DNA from: Bacteroidales bacterium
GTDB taxonomy: Bacteria > Bacteroidota > Bacteroidia > Bacteroidales > TTA-H9
NCBI GenBank assembly: GCA_030656615.1
Contig: JAUSOY010000084.1
Coordinates: 30,039 to 94,038, forward strand
Direction of reading: 5' to 3'
Length of the DNA: 64,000 nucleotides
A program made the translations under genes and the position numbers. Positions 16,364 through 26,411 of this stretch are shown here, one piece after another. Under the pieces are notes generated by a model. It saw only the letters and a list, made by a program, of their open reading frames with translations. It did no database searches and had not been told where the DNA came from. How positions within the stretch are numbered: the stretch's first letter is position 1; every line of letters begins with the position of its first letter.

Positions 16364-19300
16364 ATGGGAAAGAAATACCGGGAGTACAGGTCGCTCGACC
16401 TAACACTATCGGCAAAAGAAACCAATGACTTTTGGGTTTCTGAAAACATTTTTGAGAAAAGCCTTGAGCAAAGAATAAACCATAAACCCTTCGTTTTTTA
16501 CGAGGGCCCACCATCAGCCAATGGAACACCCGGAATTCATCATGTAATGGCCCGGGCTATTAAAGATATTTTCTGCCGTTACAAAACACTCAAAGGCTAC
16601 TATGTTTCGCGAAAAGCTGGTTGGGATACCCATGGCCTTCCTGTAGAAATTGGCGTTGAAAAAAAACTTGGTATCACGAAAGAAGACATTGGAAGTAAAA
16701 TTTCAGTTGAAGATTATAATCTGGAGTGCCGCACAGAGGTTATGAAATACAAGGATCTCTGGGATGAGCTAACCATTCAAATGGGTTATTGGGTAGATCT
16801 TAGCGATCCGTATATAACATTCGATAATAGATATATAGAATCCGTTTGGAATTTATTGTCAGTACTTTATGAAAAAGGCTTGATATACAAGGGCTATACG
16901 ATTCAACCCTTTTCGCCTGCTGCCGGCACCGGACTTTCGACCCACGAATTGAACCAGCCTGGTTGTTACCGGATGGTCAAAGACAACTCCCTGGTGACCC
17001 AATTTAAGATTATACAAAATAAAAATTCTGAAAAACTTTTTGATAATCAGGAGATTCCAGTGTATTTTTTAGCCTGGACTACCACCCCCTGGACCCTTCC
17101 TTCTAACACAGGTCTCGCTGTTGGCCCAAAAATCTCGTACAGCCTTATCGAAACACTGAATCCGTATACAGGAACTCTTCAGAAAGTTGTTCTCGCCACT
17201 GAGCTTATCGGACGATATTTTGATGAAAAAAATCAGAATATTGATTTTGCTACTTGGGAAGTCGGTAAAAAAGAACTCCCATGGAAAAATCTGGCCACAT
17301 TCAAAGGGAAAGAACTTCTCGAGATCCGTTATGAACAACTCCTCCCATATGCTCAACCTTCGGAAGGCGATCCTTTCCGCATAGTTTCCGGCGACTTCGT
17401 TACAACCGAAGACGGAACCGGCGTCGTTCATATAGCACCCAGTTTCGGCGCTGACGATTTTAAAATTGGCAAACAATATAATCTCGGTTCTCTCACTCTC
17501 GTGGATAGAACGGGGAAATTTACACCCGAAATGGGTGAATTCGCCGGAAGATTTGTTAAAACAGACTTTGATCCTGAATTTGCAGGTGGAAAAGTTGAAA
17601 ACGTAGATATATCAATTATTACAAAGCTAAAAAAGGAAAACCTAGCCTTTAAAAGCGAAAAATACGAGCACTCCTACCCTCACTGTTGGCGTACCGATAA
17701 ACCCATTCTCTATTACCCACTGGATTCATGGTTCATCAAAACAACAGCGTATAAAGACCGGCTGCTAGAGTTGAATAAAACGATACAGTGGAAACCGGAG
17801 TCAACCGGAACCGGACGATTTGGTAATTGGTTAGAAAATCTGGTCGACTGGAACCTCTCAAGGAGCCGGTACTGGGGAACACCACTTCCGATTTGGAGAA
17901 CATCAGACGGCAGCGAGGAAATTTGTATTGGCTCCGTAGAACAATTGAGAGCGGAAGTATCAAAAGCTGTTTCTGCGGGAATAATGTCCTCAAATCCGTT
18001 AGAATCTTACACGAACGGTGATAATTCGGCAGATAATTATCAATCGTTTGACCTTCATAAACCATTTGTTGATAAAATTATTTTGGTGTCCTCCACCGGA
18101 CAACCCATGCAGCGCGAGGCAGACCTTATCGATGTTTGGTTTGATTCAGGAGCAATGCCCTATGCTCAGTTCCACTATCCTTTTGAAAGAAAGAACGATC
18201 TGGATCAAATTTTCCCGGCCGATTTTATTGCAGAAGGCGTGGACCAAACCCGTGGATGGTTCTTTACGCTCCATGCTATTGCTACAATGGTTTTCGATTC
18301 TGTAGCGTTTAAAAACGTTGTTTCCAACGGTCTGGTCCTCGACAAATCGGGAAATAAAATGTCGAAGCGCTTGGGAAATGCCATCGATCCTTTCGAAACG
18401 ATTGCTAAATACGGAGCCGACGCCACCCGTTGGTACATGATAACCAATGCGCAGCCCTGGGATAACCTAAAATTTGATATCAATGGCATTGCCGAAGTGC
18501 AGCGTAAATTTTTTGGTACGCTTCATAATGTATATTCTTTCTTCGTGCTTTACGCCAATATTGATGGTTTTGACTTTTCGGAGGCTGAAATTCCACTAGA
18601 ACAACGCCCCGAGCTCGATCGATGGATACTCTCAGAACTTCATTCACTAATAAAGAATACTGACACGGCCTATAATGAATATGAACCCACAAAAGCCGGC
18701 CGGTTTATCGCCCATTTTGTGGATGAACATCTCAGCAATTGGTACGTCAGGCTTAGCCGTCGCCGTTTCTGGAAAGGCGACTATTCGCAGGATAAAATTT
18801 CAGCCTATCAAACATTGTATACCTGCTTAACAACCATTACTCAACTAGCCTCACCCATCGCTCCATTTTACACAGATACTCTGTTCAGGAGCCTAAATGA
18901 GGTGACATCAAAGTCCGATAGTACTTCTGTTCATTTAACCGATTTTCCGATTTTTTCTGAGGCGATCATTGATAGTGGGCTGGAAGAACGAATGGAACTT
19001 GCCCAAAAGATTTCAAGCATGGTTCTTTCGCTTCGTAAACGCTCAAATTTGCGCGTTCGTCAACCTCTGAATAAAATACTAATACCAACCGACAATGAGC
19101 ATTTAAAAAACCAGATTCTGAATGTTCAGCATATTATTATCTCAGAAGTAAATATTAAGGAACTTGAATTTATTTCCGAAGAAAAAAGTAATCTGGTTAA
19201 AAGCATCAAGCCCGATTTTAAAAAACTTGGACCGCGATTCGGGAAGCAAATGAAAACATTGGCTGACCGGATTTTAGCTTTTACTCAGGACGAAATTCGT

Positions 19301-19726
19301 CAATTAGAAGAATATCAAGAGTATAGCTTCGATATGGGTGAGATTTCTGTTCGGATTTCTGCCGATGATTGCGAAATCATTACGGAGGATATTCCGGGTT
19401 GGGTTGTCAGCAATTCGGGCAATCTTACCGTGGCGCTGGATGTGCACCTGACCGAATCACTTATCGAAGAAGGTCACTCAAGAGATTTAGTAAACAAAAT
19501 TCAAAATCTCAGAAAAGACAGTGAATATGAAGTCACTGACAAAATATTAATCAAGATTTTACATCATACTTTTTTAGATTCTGCAATTATTAACAATTAT
19601 GCTTATATTTGCTCAGAGACTTTAGCAGAAAAGCTTGACTTAGTGGATGATACAAATATTTCCGACTTTAATGAAATAGCGATCAATGATCAAATAACTA
19701 CTAAAATCCTGATTACTAAAGCCTGA
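16364..19726 (+). CDS. ileS: Isoleucyl-tRNA synthetase, GXHH-signature type
   Basis: A class I synthetase charging tRNA-Ile, 1120 residues. EGPPSANGTPGIHHVM (47-62) is the ATP-binding signature region, but where most enzymes have HIGH this one reads G57-I-H-H60. The KMSKR loop is at 665-669. The editing domain lies between (GDFVTTEDGTGVVHIAPSFG), with WDTHGLPVE and DVWFDSGAMP as further landmarks, and an anticodon-binding C-terminal domain follows. The length and eukaryote-like features suggest the IleRS2 class. It follows the acyltransferase by 11 bases and precedes the DksA-like gene by 28. Confidence 0.97.
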   Translation: MGKKYREYRSLDLTLSAKETNDFWVSENIFEKSLEQRINHKPFVFYEGPPSANGTPGIHHVMARAIKDIFCRYKTLKGYYVSRKAGWDTHGLPVEIGVEKKLGITKEDIGSKISVEDYNLECRTEVMKYKDLWDELTIQMGYWVDLSDPYITFDNRYIESVWNLLSVLYEKGLIYKGYTIQPFSPAAGTGLSTHELNQPGCYRMVKDNSLVTQFKIIQNKNSEKLFDNQEIPVYFLAWTTTPWTLPSNTGLAVGPKISYSLIETLNPYTGTLQKVVLATELIGRYFDEKNQNIDFATWEVGKKELPWKNLATFKGKELLEIRYEQLLPYAQPSEGDPFRIVSGDFVTTEDGTGVVHIAPSFGADDFKIGKQYNLGSLTLVDRTGKFTPEMGEFAGRFVKTDFDPEFAGGKVENVDISIITKLKKENLAFKSEKYEHSYPHCWRTDKPILYYPLDSWFIKTTAYKDRLLELNKTIQWKPESTGTGRFGNWLENLVDWNLSRSRYWGTPLPIWRTSDGSEEICIGSVEQLRAEVSKAVSAGIMSSNPLESYTNGDNSADNYQSFDLHKPFVDKIILVSSTGQPMQREADLIDVWFDSGAMPYAQFHYPFERKNDLDQIFPADFIAEGVDQTRGWFFTLHAIATMVFDSVAFKNVVSNGLVLDKSGNKMSKRLGNAIDPFETIAKYGADATRWYMITNAQPWDNLKFDINGIAEVQRKFFGTLHNVYSFFVLYANIDGFDFSEAEIPLEQRPELDRWILSELHSLIKNTDTAYNEYEPTKAGRFIAHFVDEHLSNWYVRLSRRRFWKGDYSQDKISAYQTLYTCLTTITQLASPIAPFYTDTLFRSLNEVTSKSDSTSVHLTDFPIFSEAIIDSGLEERMELAQKISSMVLSLRKRSNLRVRQPLNKILIPTDNEHLKNQILNVQHIIISEVNIKELEFISEEKSNLVKSIKPDFKKLGPRFGKQMKTLADRILAFTQDEIRQLEEYQEYSFDMGEISVRISADDCEIITEDIPGWVVSNSGNLTVALDVHLTESLIEEGHSRDLVNKIQNLRKDSEYEVTDKILIKILHHTFLDSAIINNYAYICSETLAEKLDLVDDTNISDFNEIAINDQITTKILITKA

Positions 19727-19754
19727 CCATTAATATAGATAGAAAGGAGGAGCT

Positions 19755-20156
19755 ATGGCAGACGCCGGTGCAAGAGAAAAATTAAGGTATTCGGATGAGG
19801 AATTAAAGGAATTCCGCGCTATTATTCTTGATAAGCTTGAAAAAGCTAAAAATGATTTAGTGCTCCTGACCGAAGCATATACAAACGCTGATGAGAATGG
19901 TACTAACGATACCTCCCCAACTTTCAAGGTGTTGGAAGAGGGTCATCAGGTTATGTCGAAAGAAGAAAATGGAAAGCTTGCTGCCCGCCAGCATAAATTC
20001 ATTACTTCCCTCGAAAATGCGTTGATTCGTATCGAAAATAAGACTTATGGCATATGTAGGGAAACAGGAAAACTGATTCCTAAAGAACGGCTTCGTAGCG
20101 TTCCACATGCCACCTTAAGTATCGATGCAAAAATGAATCAAGCCCCTAAAAAGTAA
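19755..20156 (+). CDS. TraR/DksA-family protein with degenerate zinc finger
   Basis: 133 residues. The N-terminus is a helical hairpin (YSDEELKEFRAIILDKLEKA) and the C-terminal domain is DksA-like (YGICRETGKLIPKERLRSVP, HATLSIDAK). DksA proteins bind the RNA polymerase secondary channel and tune transcription with ppGpp. Only one of the four zinc-binding cysteines remains in the C4 finger, a state I recall as usual for this Bacteroidota subfamily. A strong ribosome site (AGAAAGGAGGAG) precedes the ATG. It is followed by an intrinsic terminator and lspA. Confidence 0.88.
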   Translation: MADAGAREKLRYSDEELKEFRAIILDKLEKAKNDLVLLTEAYTNADENGTNDTSPTFKVLEEGHQVMSKEENGKLAARQHKFITSLENALIRIENKTYGICRETGKLIPKERLRSVPHATLSIDAKMNQAPKK

Positions 20157-20178
20157 AAAATTCCATGAAAAACTTTTT

Positions 20179-20213
20179 GCCTAATCATTGGAGACCATGA
20201 TTAGGCTTTTTTT
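20179..20213 (+). terminator. Intrinsic terminator between the dksA-like gene and lspA
   Basis: A ten-pair perfect stem, GCCTAATCAT and ATGATTAGGC, with an 8-base loop, followed directly by seven T. The T run ends 6 bases before the lspA ATG at 20220, so read-through or an internal start is needed to express lspA. It might act as an attenuator. Confidence 0.85.
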
Positions 20214-20219
20214 ATACTT

Positions 20220-20837
20220 ATGACACGAAATAAATCAATAATATTAGCCAGTACCATAGTACTAACTATTTTAATACTCGATCAAATCATAAAAATCTGG
20301 GTGAAAACGAGTATGTTTATCGGACAGGATACACGTGTATTTGGTGATTGGTTTATGCTGCATTTTACCGAAAACGAGGGAATGGCTTTCGGTATGAAGT
20401 TCGGTGGAAAAACAGGAAAATTTTTACTTACAAGTTTCCGCTTATTAGCCGTTGGGGCATTGGGCTGGTACATTCATAAAAATGCTACTAAAAATCCGCC
20501 AGTCATTTTTGTTGTTTGCCTTAGTTTGATTCTTGCAGGCGCTGCCGGAAATACCGTTGACAGCCTGTTCTATGGTCTAATCTTCTCTGACAGCACACCC
20601 TGGATGCTTGCCACTTCTTTTCCTGAAGGTGGTGGCTATGCCCCATTATTTTTCGGAAAAGTAGTAGATATGTTTTATGCACCCATTATTCATACAACAC
20701 TTCCATCCTGGATTCCTTTCAAAGGAGGCGATGAATTTATCTTCTTCCGGCCGGTTTTTAACCTTGCCGATTCAGCAATTTCGGTGGGAGTTGTAATAAT
20801 GCTGTTATTTTATCGCAAATTCTGGAAAGACTTATAA
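20220..20837 (+). CDS. lspA: Lipoprotein signal peptidase (signal peptidase II)
   Basis: An inner-membrane aspartyl protease that removes signal peptides from prolipoproteins after diacylglycerol transfer. Four membrane segments are visible (about 7-24, 68-84, 96-112 and 180-198). The two catalytic Asp motifs are AGNTVDSLFYG and FNLADSAIS. FTENEGMAFG is the conserved family loop. At 205 residues it carries the insertion usual in Bacteroidota before the second Asp. The ATG sits immediately after a terminator hairpin, with no recognisable ribosome site other than A/T-rich sequence. The many lipoproteins in this window would be its substrates. Confidence 0.96.
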   Translation: MTRNKSIILASTIVLTILILDQIIKIWVKTSMFIGQDTRVFGDWFMLHFTENEGMAFGMKFGGKTGKFLLTSFRLLAVGALGWYIHKNATKNPPVIFVVCLSLILAGAAGNTVDSLFYGLIFSDSTPWMLATSFPEGGGYAPLFFGKVVDMFYAPIIHTTLPSWIPFKGGDEFIFFRPVFNLADSAISVGVVIMLLFYRKFWKDL

Positions 20838-20879
20838 ACAAAGCTTCCTGGCTATTGTTATTTTCTGGATTATACATCC

Positions 20880-20914
20880 TTTAGATACCGTGCAAAAAAA
20901 AATACATAAATTTG
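20880..20914 (+). promoter_or_regulatory. Promoter for atpD-atpC
   Basis: TAAATTTG (20907-20914) matches TAnnTTTG, with TTTA (20880-20883) 23 bases upstream as a weak -33 element. The atpD ATG is at 20945. Confidence 0.6.
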
Positions 20915-20926
20915 CCACCGGCTTAA

Positions 20927-22453
<1,527 letters not shown>

Positions 22454-22460
22454 TTAAGGC

Positions 22461-22700
22461 ATGGAAGTCGAAATTATCACACCAGAAACCACGGTATTTA
22501 GCAGTAAAGATATCGTTTTAGTCCAACTACCGGGTACCGATGGTTCCTTCGAAATTCTCCAAAACCATGCTCCAATAATCGCTTCTCTTAAAAAGGGTAA
22601 GATAAAAATAATCGATCAAGCTAAAACCACTCAATTTATCGAAATTAATGGTGGTGTGGTTGAGGTTCTGGCTAATAAGGTGCTGATTCTGGCCGAATAA
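22461..22700 (+). CDS. atpC: F1 ATP synthase subunit epsilon, short form
   Basis: 79 residues covering only the N-terminal beta-sandwich of epsilon (EIITPETTVFSSKDIVLVQL, PGTDGSFEILQNHAPIIASL, GGVVEVLANKVLILAE). The C-terminal helical hairpin that inhibits ATP hydrolysis in many bacteria is absent. Epsilon links the gamma shaft to the c-ring. It starts 7 bases after atpD, so the two are co-transcribed. Short epsilon subunits are known in this phylum, so this is not taken as a truncation. Confidence 0.95.
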   Translation: MEVEIITPETTVFSSKDIVLVQLPGTDGSFEILQNHAPIIASLKKGKIKIIDQAKTTQFIEINGGVVEVLANKVLILAE

Positions 22701-22729
22701 AGTCTCAGCCCAAAACAAACGAACATACT

Positions 22730-23566
22730 ATGGGCAATACTTCTGAAATAATAAATATTGAGATTCAACTTTTTCTCGAAGCTATTTTTCAAAAGTATGG
22801 TCACGATTTTCGGGCTTATTCTTCAGCCCACACCCGCCGTCGATTGCTTCACCGAATGAAGTCTGAAGGTTATGAAAGCCTTTCACAGATGCAGCATCAG
22901 TTACTGTATACAGAAGATCTTATTCAACCCATTCTTTCCGATTTTTCGATCAACGTAACCGAGATGTTTCGTGACCCGGGCTTTTATAAGGCCTTGCGTT
23001 CAGAGGTTTTTCCCTTACTAAAAACATATCCATTTATAAAAATATGGCATGCCGGATGCTCAACCGGGGAAGAAGTATATTCCATGGCCATTTTACTGGA
23101 AGAAGAAGGACTTTATGACCGCAGCGTGATTTATGCTACGGATTTCAATCAGGCTGCGATAAGCAAGGCCCGGGAAGGAATATATCCCATTAGCCGTGTT
23201 AAAAATTATGCCCATGGTTATATCCTTTCAGGTGGCCTGAACACTTTTTCTGATTTTTACGAAGCTGGCTATGATTCAATAATACTTAAAAAGAGCCTGA
23301 GACGAAATATGGTATTTTCCGACCACAATTTGGTGACGGATAATGTTTTTGCTGAGGTAAATCTGATCCTTTGCCGGAATGTACTTATTTATTTTACACG
23401 AAGTCTTCAGGAAAGAGTCGTTAAATTATTTTTCGATAGTTTACCACGAAACGGAATATTATGTCTTGGAAACCGCGAAAATTTACAATTCTCAAAACTC
23501 AGTTCTCATTTTAATATTGAAAATAAAGACGAAAAAATTTATCGGAAAATTTCTGAAATAGCATGA
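22730..23566 (+). CDS. CheR-type protein-glutamate methyltransferase
   Basis: A SAM-dependent methyltransferase that methylates glutamates of chemoreceptors. 278 residues: an N-terminal helical CheR_N domain (HTRRRLLHRMKSEGYESLSQ), then the catalytic domain with NVTEMFRD (75-82), HAGCSTGEEVYS (107-118), the acidic YATDFNQAAI, and CRNVLIYF, the family's most diagnostic segment. It overlaps the cheB-like gene by 4 bases. No receptors, CheA or CheW are nearby, so its target is not shown here. Confidence 0.92.
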   Translation: MGNTSEIINIEIQLFLEAIFQKYGHDFRAYSSAHTRRRLLHRMKSEGYESLSQMQHQLLYTEDLIQPILSDFSINVTEMFRDPGFYKALRSEVFPLLKTYPFIKIWHAGCSTGEEVYSMAILLEEEGLYDRSVIYATDFNQAAISKAREGIYPISRVKNYAHGYILSGGLNTFSDFYEAGYDSIILKKSLRRNMVFSDHNLVTDNVFAEVNLILCRNVLIYFTRSLQERVVKLFFDSLPRNGILCLGNRENLQFSKLSSHFNIENKDEKIYRKISEIA

Positions 23567-24138
23567 GGCCAGAATTATCATACCAAGCCGTTGTTATTGG
23601 CGCTTCTGCCGGAGGTTTGGACGCTTTATCCTTGATTCTTTCCAAATTGCCAGTAACCTTTAATAAACCCATTATTATTGTTCAGCACATTAGTTCCAGC
23701 TCTGATGGTTATATGACACAACACCTTAATAATCTTTGCCATATTACGGTTAAAGAAGCAGAAGACAAAGAAAACATATTACCAGGAACCGCTTACATTG
23801 CTCCGGCCAATTATCACATCCTTATCGACGACAATTACCAATTATGTCTTTCAGTTGATGAAAAAGTCAATCATAGTCGCCCTTCCATTGATGTTTTATT
23901 TGAATCAGCAGCATACGTATATAAGGAATTACTTTGCGCTGTTGTTCTGACAGGAGCAAGTGCTGATGGCGCAAATGGATGCCAAAAAATTGAGGATTAC
24001 GGAGGAATGGTTTTGGTTCAGGATCCAAAAACAGCCAGCTCACGAGCAATGCCCGAAGCAGCTATCAAACGAACAAAAAATGCAAAAGTTTTGACGCTGG
24101 AAGAAATTGCCCATTTCCTTATAAAAAATGCCAGATAA
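23563..24138 (+). CDS. CheB-type methylesterase domain, no receiver
   Basis: 191 residues containing just the CheB catalytic domain. The triad is visible: Ser15 in VIGASAGG, His42 in IIVQH, and Asp135 in LTGASADGANG. CheB normally removes receptor methyl groups after phosphorylation of an N-terminal receiver domain. That domain is missing, so activity would need another control. It overlaps cheR by 4 bases (ATGA), forming an orphan pair. In this phylum such pairs often serve hybrid kinases rather than motility; that use is inference. A bidirectional terminator follows. Confidence 0.9.
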   Translation: MRPELSYQAVVIGASAGGLDALSLILSKLPVTFNKPIIIVQHISSSSDGYMTQHLNNLCHITVKEAEDKENILPGTAYIAPANYHILIDDNYQLCLSVDEKVNHSRPSIDVLFESAAYVYKELLCAVVLTGASADGANGCQKIEDYGGMVLVQDPKTASSRAMPEAAIKRTKNAKVLTLEEIAHFLIKNAR

Positions 24139-24180
24139 GCGCATAACACATCTCTAAAAAAATAATATGTTTTATCCGGG

Positions 24181-24213
24181 AAAATAAAAAAACCCGCTAA
24201 TTGCGGGTTTTTA
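24181..24213. terminator. Bidirectional terminator between cheB-like gene and tRNA-Phe
   Basis: A stem AACCCGC/GCGGGTT (24191-24197 with 24203-24209) with T after it on the plus strand and an A-rich run before it, which reads as T on the minus strand. It can stop transcription of the cheB-like gene and of the convergent tRNA gene. Confidence 0.8.
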
Positions 24214-24222
24214 ATCTAAGGG

Positions 24223-24295
<73 letters not shown>

Positions 24296-24309
24296 ATCGA
24301 TTGAGGGCG

Positions 24310-24341
24310 CAAATATAAGACTTTTTTTGTAATCAAAACAA
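24310..24341 (-). promoter_or_regulatory. tRNA-Phe promoter
   Basis: On the minus strand TTG (24341-24339), 21 bases, then TATATTTG (24317-24310), a good match to TTG/TTTG-N19-21-TAnnTTTG. The same -7 word occurs before tRNA-Thr. Confidence 0.75.
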
Positions 24342-24358
24342 GCAAGCCCAAAATGATT

Positions 24359-24366
24359 TAATTTTG
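24359..24366 (+). promoter_or_regulatory. -7 element before coaX
   Basis: TAATTTTG matches TAnnTTTG. The predicted transcript begins near 24373, only a few bases from the ATG at 24379, so the message may be almost leaderless. Confidence 0.5.
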
Positions 24367-24378
24367 TCAAAAAAGCCC

Positions 24379-25110
24379 ATGCACCGTCTGTGTATTGATA
24401 TCGGTAACAGCTTTATTAAAGCTGTAGAATTTCATGACAATATCATGAGAAATCTTTTTATTTTCTCCTCTGAAGAAACGGAAAAGTGCATTAATACAAT
24501 TATAAATAAGGATATACGTCCTCAAACAATTATTATATCCACCGTTGCAACAACATCCAATGCTGTTTTTAAGTCAGCTTTTCCCCAGTCACGTCTTATC
24601 GATTTTTCGCATAAAACACCTTTACCCATTCAATTAGAATATCAAACGCCCACGACACTCGGCCTGGACAGAATCGCATCGGCCGTCGCGGGCCAAAATC
24701 GTTTTCCTCAAAAACCAGTTCTGGTAATTGGTCTGGGAACCTGCATTATATACGATTTAGTCGTTAACAATACATACCTCGGCGGCAGTATCTCTCCAGG
24801 ATTAAATATGCGATTTAAAGCTTTACACGAATTCACATTCCGCTTACCTTTAATAAAAGGAGACGCATTTTTTTCACTGCCTGGAAAATCAACACAAGAT
24901 TCCATTAAAAGTGGCGTTATGTTTGGTATCTCGTCTGAAATCGATGGATTTATAGACGCTTACAAACAAAATTATCCTGAACTTCAGGTGATATTATCAG
25001 GTGGTGACCTGAATTATTTTGATAACACACTAAAAAATAGCATTTTTGCAAGCCCAAATATTGTTATTGAGGGCCTTAACATAATAGCCACGTTTAATGA
25101 ACTTCTATAA
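24379..25110 (+). CDS. coaX: Type III pantothenate kinase
   Basis: Phosphorylates pantothenate, the first step of coenzyme A synthesis, in the cytoplasm. The ASKHA fold motifs are present: the phosphate-1 loop CIDIGNSFIKAVEF, TTLGLDRIASAVAG, the phosphate-2 loop VIGLGTCIIYDLV, and GGSISPGLNMRFKALHEFT, which carries substrate-binding residues. 243 residues from the ATG at 24379; a TTG 15 bases earlier is within the promoter element and is rejected. It overlaps the next gene by 14 bases and probably heads an operon through the outer membrane and lptC genes. Confidence 0.95.
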   Translation: MHRLCIDIGNSFIKAVEFHDNIMRNLFIFSSEETEKCINTIINKDIRPQTIIISTVATTSNAVFKSAFPQSRLIDFSHKTPLPIQLEYQTPTTLGLDRIASAVAGQNRFPQKPVLVIGLGTCIIYDLVVNNTYLGGSISPGLNMRFKALHEFTFRLPLIKGDAFFSLPGKSTQDSIKSGVMFGISSEIDGFIDAYKQNYPELQVILSGGDLNYFDNTLKNSIFASPNIVIEGLNIIATFNELL

Positions 25111-26386
25111 AAACGCCTTTGTCGCCATTCTTATCCTTTTTCAGACAGGATTTTATACACAAATCATAGCTCAATCGAGCACCAGCTCTCCATATTCTCA
25201 TTATGGAATTGGTGACCTTTCTGTTATTTCAAATTCAAGAACCCGGGCCATGGGAAGTATTGGATTCGCCATGCGTAGTTACTATAATATCTTTCCTCAA
25301 AACCCCGCATCATACAGTTCTTTTGATACACTTTCGTTTGTATTTGATGGTGGTATGCAGGCGAATTTCAGCACACTTCAAACCGGCCTTATTACAGCCG
25401 ATGCAAGTAATGCTGGCTTAAGCTATCTGTATTTTGGTTTTCCGGTAACACCATGGCTACGAACCAGTTTCGGTGCCATGCCCTATAGCTCAATAGGGTA
25501 TAAGGTGTATGATGAAATTACCGACCCTTTTCTTGGACGTATTCGCAATGTGTATGAAGGAGATGGCGGTGTAAATTTGTTCTATCTGGGAAACGCTTTC
25601 CGAATTTCGAAAAATTTTTCCGCCGGTTTTAATGCATATTACTTATCAGGCAAACTCCAGAAAAGTCGAATTTTAAGTTATCCTGATTCAACGTATATCC
25701 TCAACACCAGAGTTAAAGATATAACCTATATCGGAGATCTAAACTTCTCGGCTGGTTTACAATATTATACAAATGTCGGCAAAAACACACAGCTTACTTT
25801 AGGATTGGTTTACGGACATTCGAAGAGTCTGAACGCCAAAAAAGAAACGCTGGTAGAAACACTTTTGGGTGGTATTGGTGGTGGTTATGAGGCTTATAAA
25901 GATACCATTTCGTATGAAACAGGAATAAAAGGAAACGTAAAATTACCCTTAACACTAGGTGGTGGATTTTCAATCGAAAAAGCAGACAATTGGCTTATCG
26001 GTGCTGACTTTGAATATGGATTCTGGGAAGATTTTCTAATCTTCTCAAAAGCAGACTCACTTAAAAATTCGTATCGTATTAGCGCTGGTTTTGAATTTAC
26101 ACCAAACAATACAAGCATTTCAAAATACTGGCAAAAAATAAAATACAGGGGCGGATTTAAGTTCAACAAAACCTATTTGGACCTGAAAAACAATCAGATA
26201 AACGACTTTGGTATAACTTTTGGTGTAGGACTACCATTAAAGCGTCTTGCAACAACCATAAATATGGGTGCTGAAATCGGAAGTCGCGGAACATTGGAAA
26301 ATGATTTAATAAAAGACTCCTATTTCAGACTCTTCTTAGGAATATCCATTACTGAAAGGTGGTTCATCAAGCGGAAATATGATTAA
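25097..26386 (+). CDS. Outer membrane beta-barrel protein
   Basis: 429 residues with a signal peptide (residues 1-25, ending IIAQS), then SSPYSHYGIGDL, RAMGSIGFAMR and NPASYSSFDTL. These resemble the N-terminal hatch of FadL/OmpP1-like or PorV-like barrels. Alternating hydrophobic/aromatic strands continue to an aromatic-rich C-terminus (RLFLGISITERWFIK). No enzymatic residues are seen. It probably forms an outer-membrane channel or scaffold. Its position between coaX and lptC is a neighbourhood I recall in other Bacteroidota. The start overlaps coaX by 14 bases. Confidence 0.78.
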   Translation: MNFYKNAFVAILILFQTGFYTQIIAQSSTSSPYSHYGIGDLSVISNSRTRAMGSIGFAMRSYYNIFPQNPASYSSFDTLSFVFDGGMQANFSTLQTGLITADASNAGLSYLYFGFPVTPWLRTSFGAMPYSSIGYKVYDEITDPFLGRIRNVYEGDGGVNLFYLGNAFRISKNFSAGFNAYYLSGKLQKSRILSYPDSTYILNTRVKDITYIGDLNFSAGLQYYTNVGKNTQLTLGLVYGHSKSLNAKKETLVETLLGGIGGGYEAYKDTISYETGIKGNVKLPLTLGGGFSIEKADNWLIGADFEYGFWEDFLIFSKADSLKNSYRISAGFEFTPNNTSISKYWQKIKYRGGFKFNKTYLDLKNNQINDFGITFGVGLPLKRLATTINMGAEIGSRGTLENDLIKDSYFRLFLGISITERWFIKRKYD

Positions 26387-26411
26387 AAACTATAAAATCA
26401 AGACAAATTAT

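Noticed and set aside
20332..20337. CACGTG palindrome in lspA as a possible parS
   Set aside because: The flanks are ATA/TAT rather than TTT/AAA, and it lies in coding sequence.
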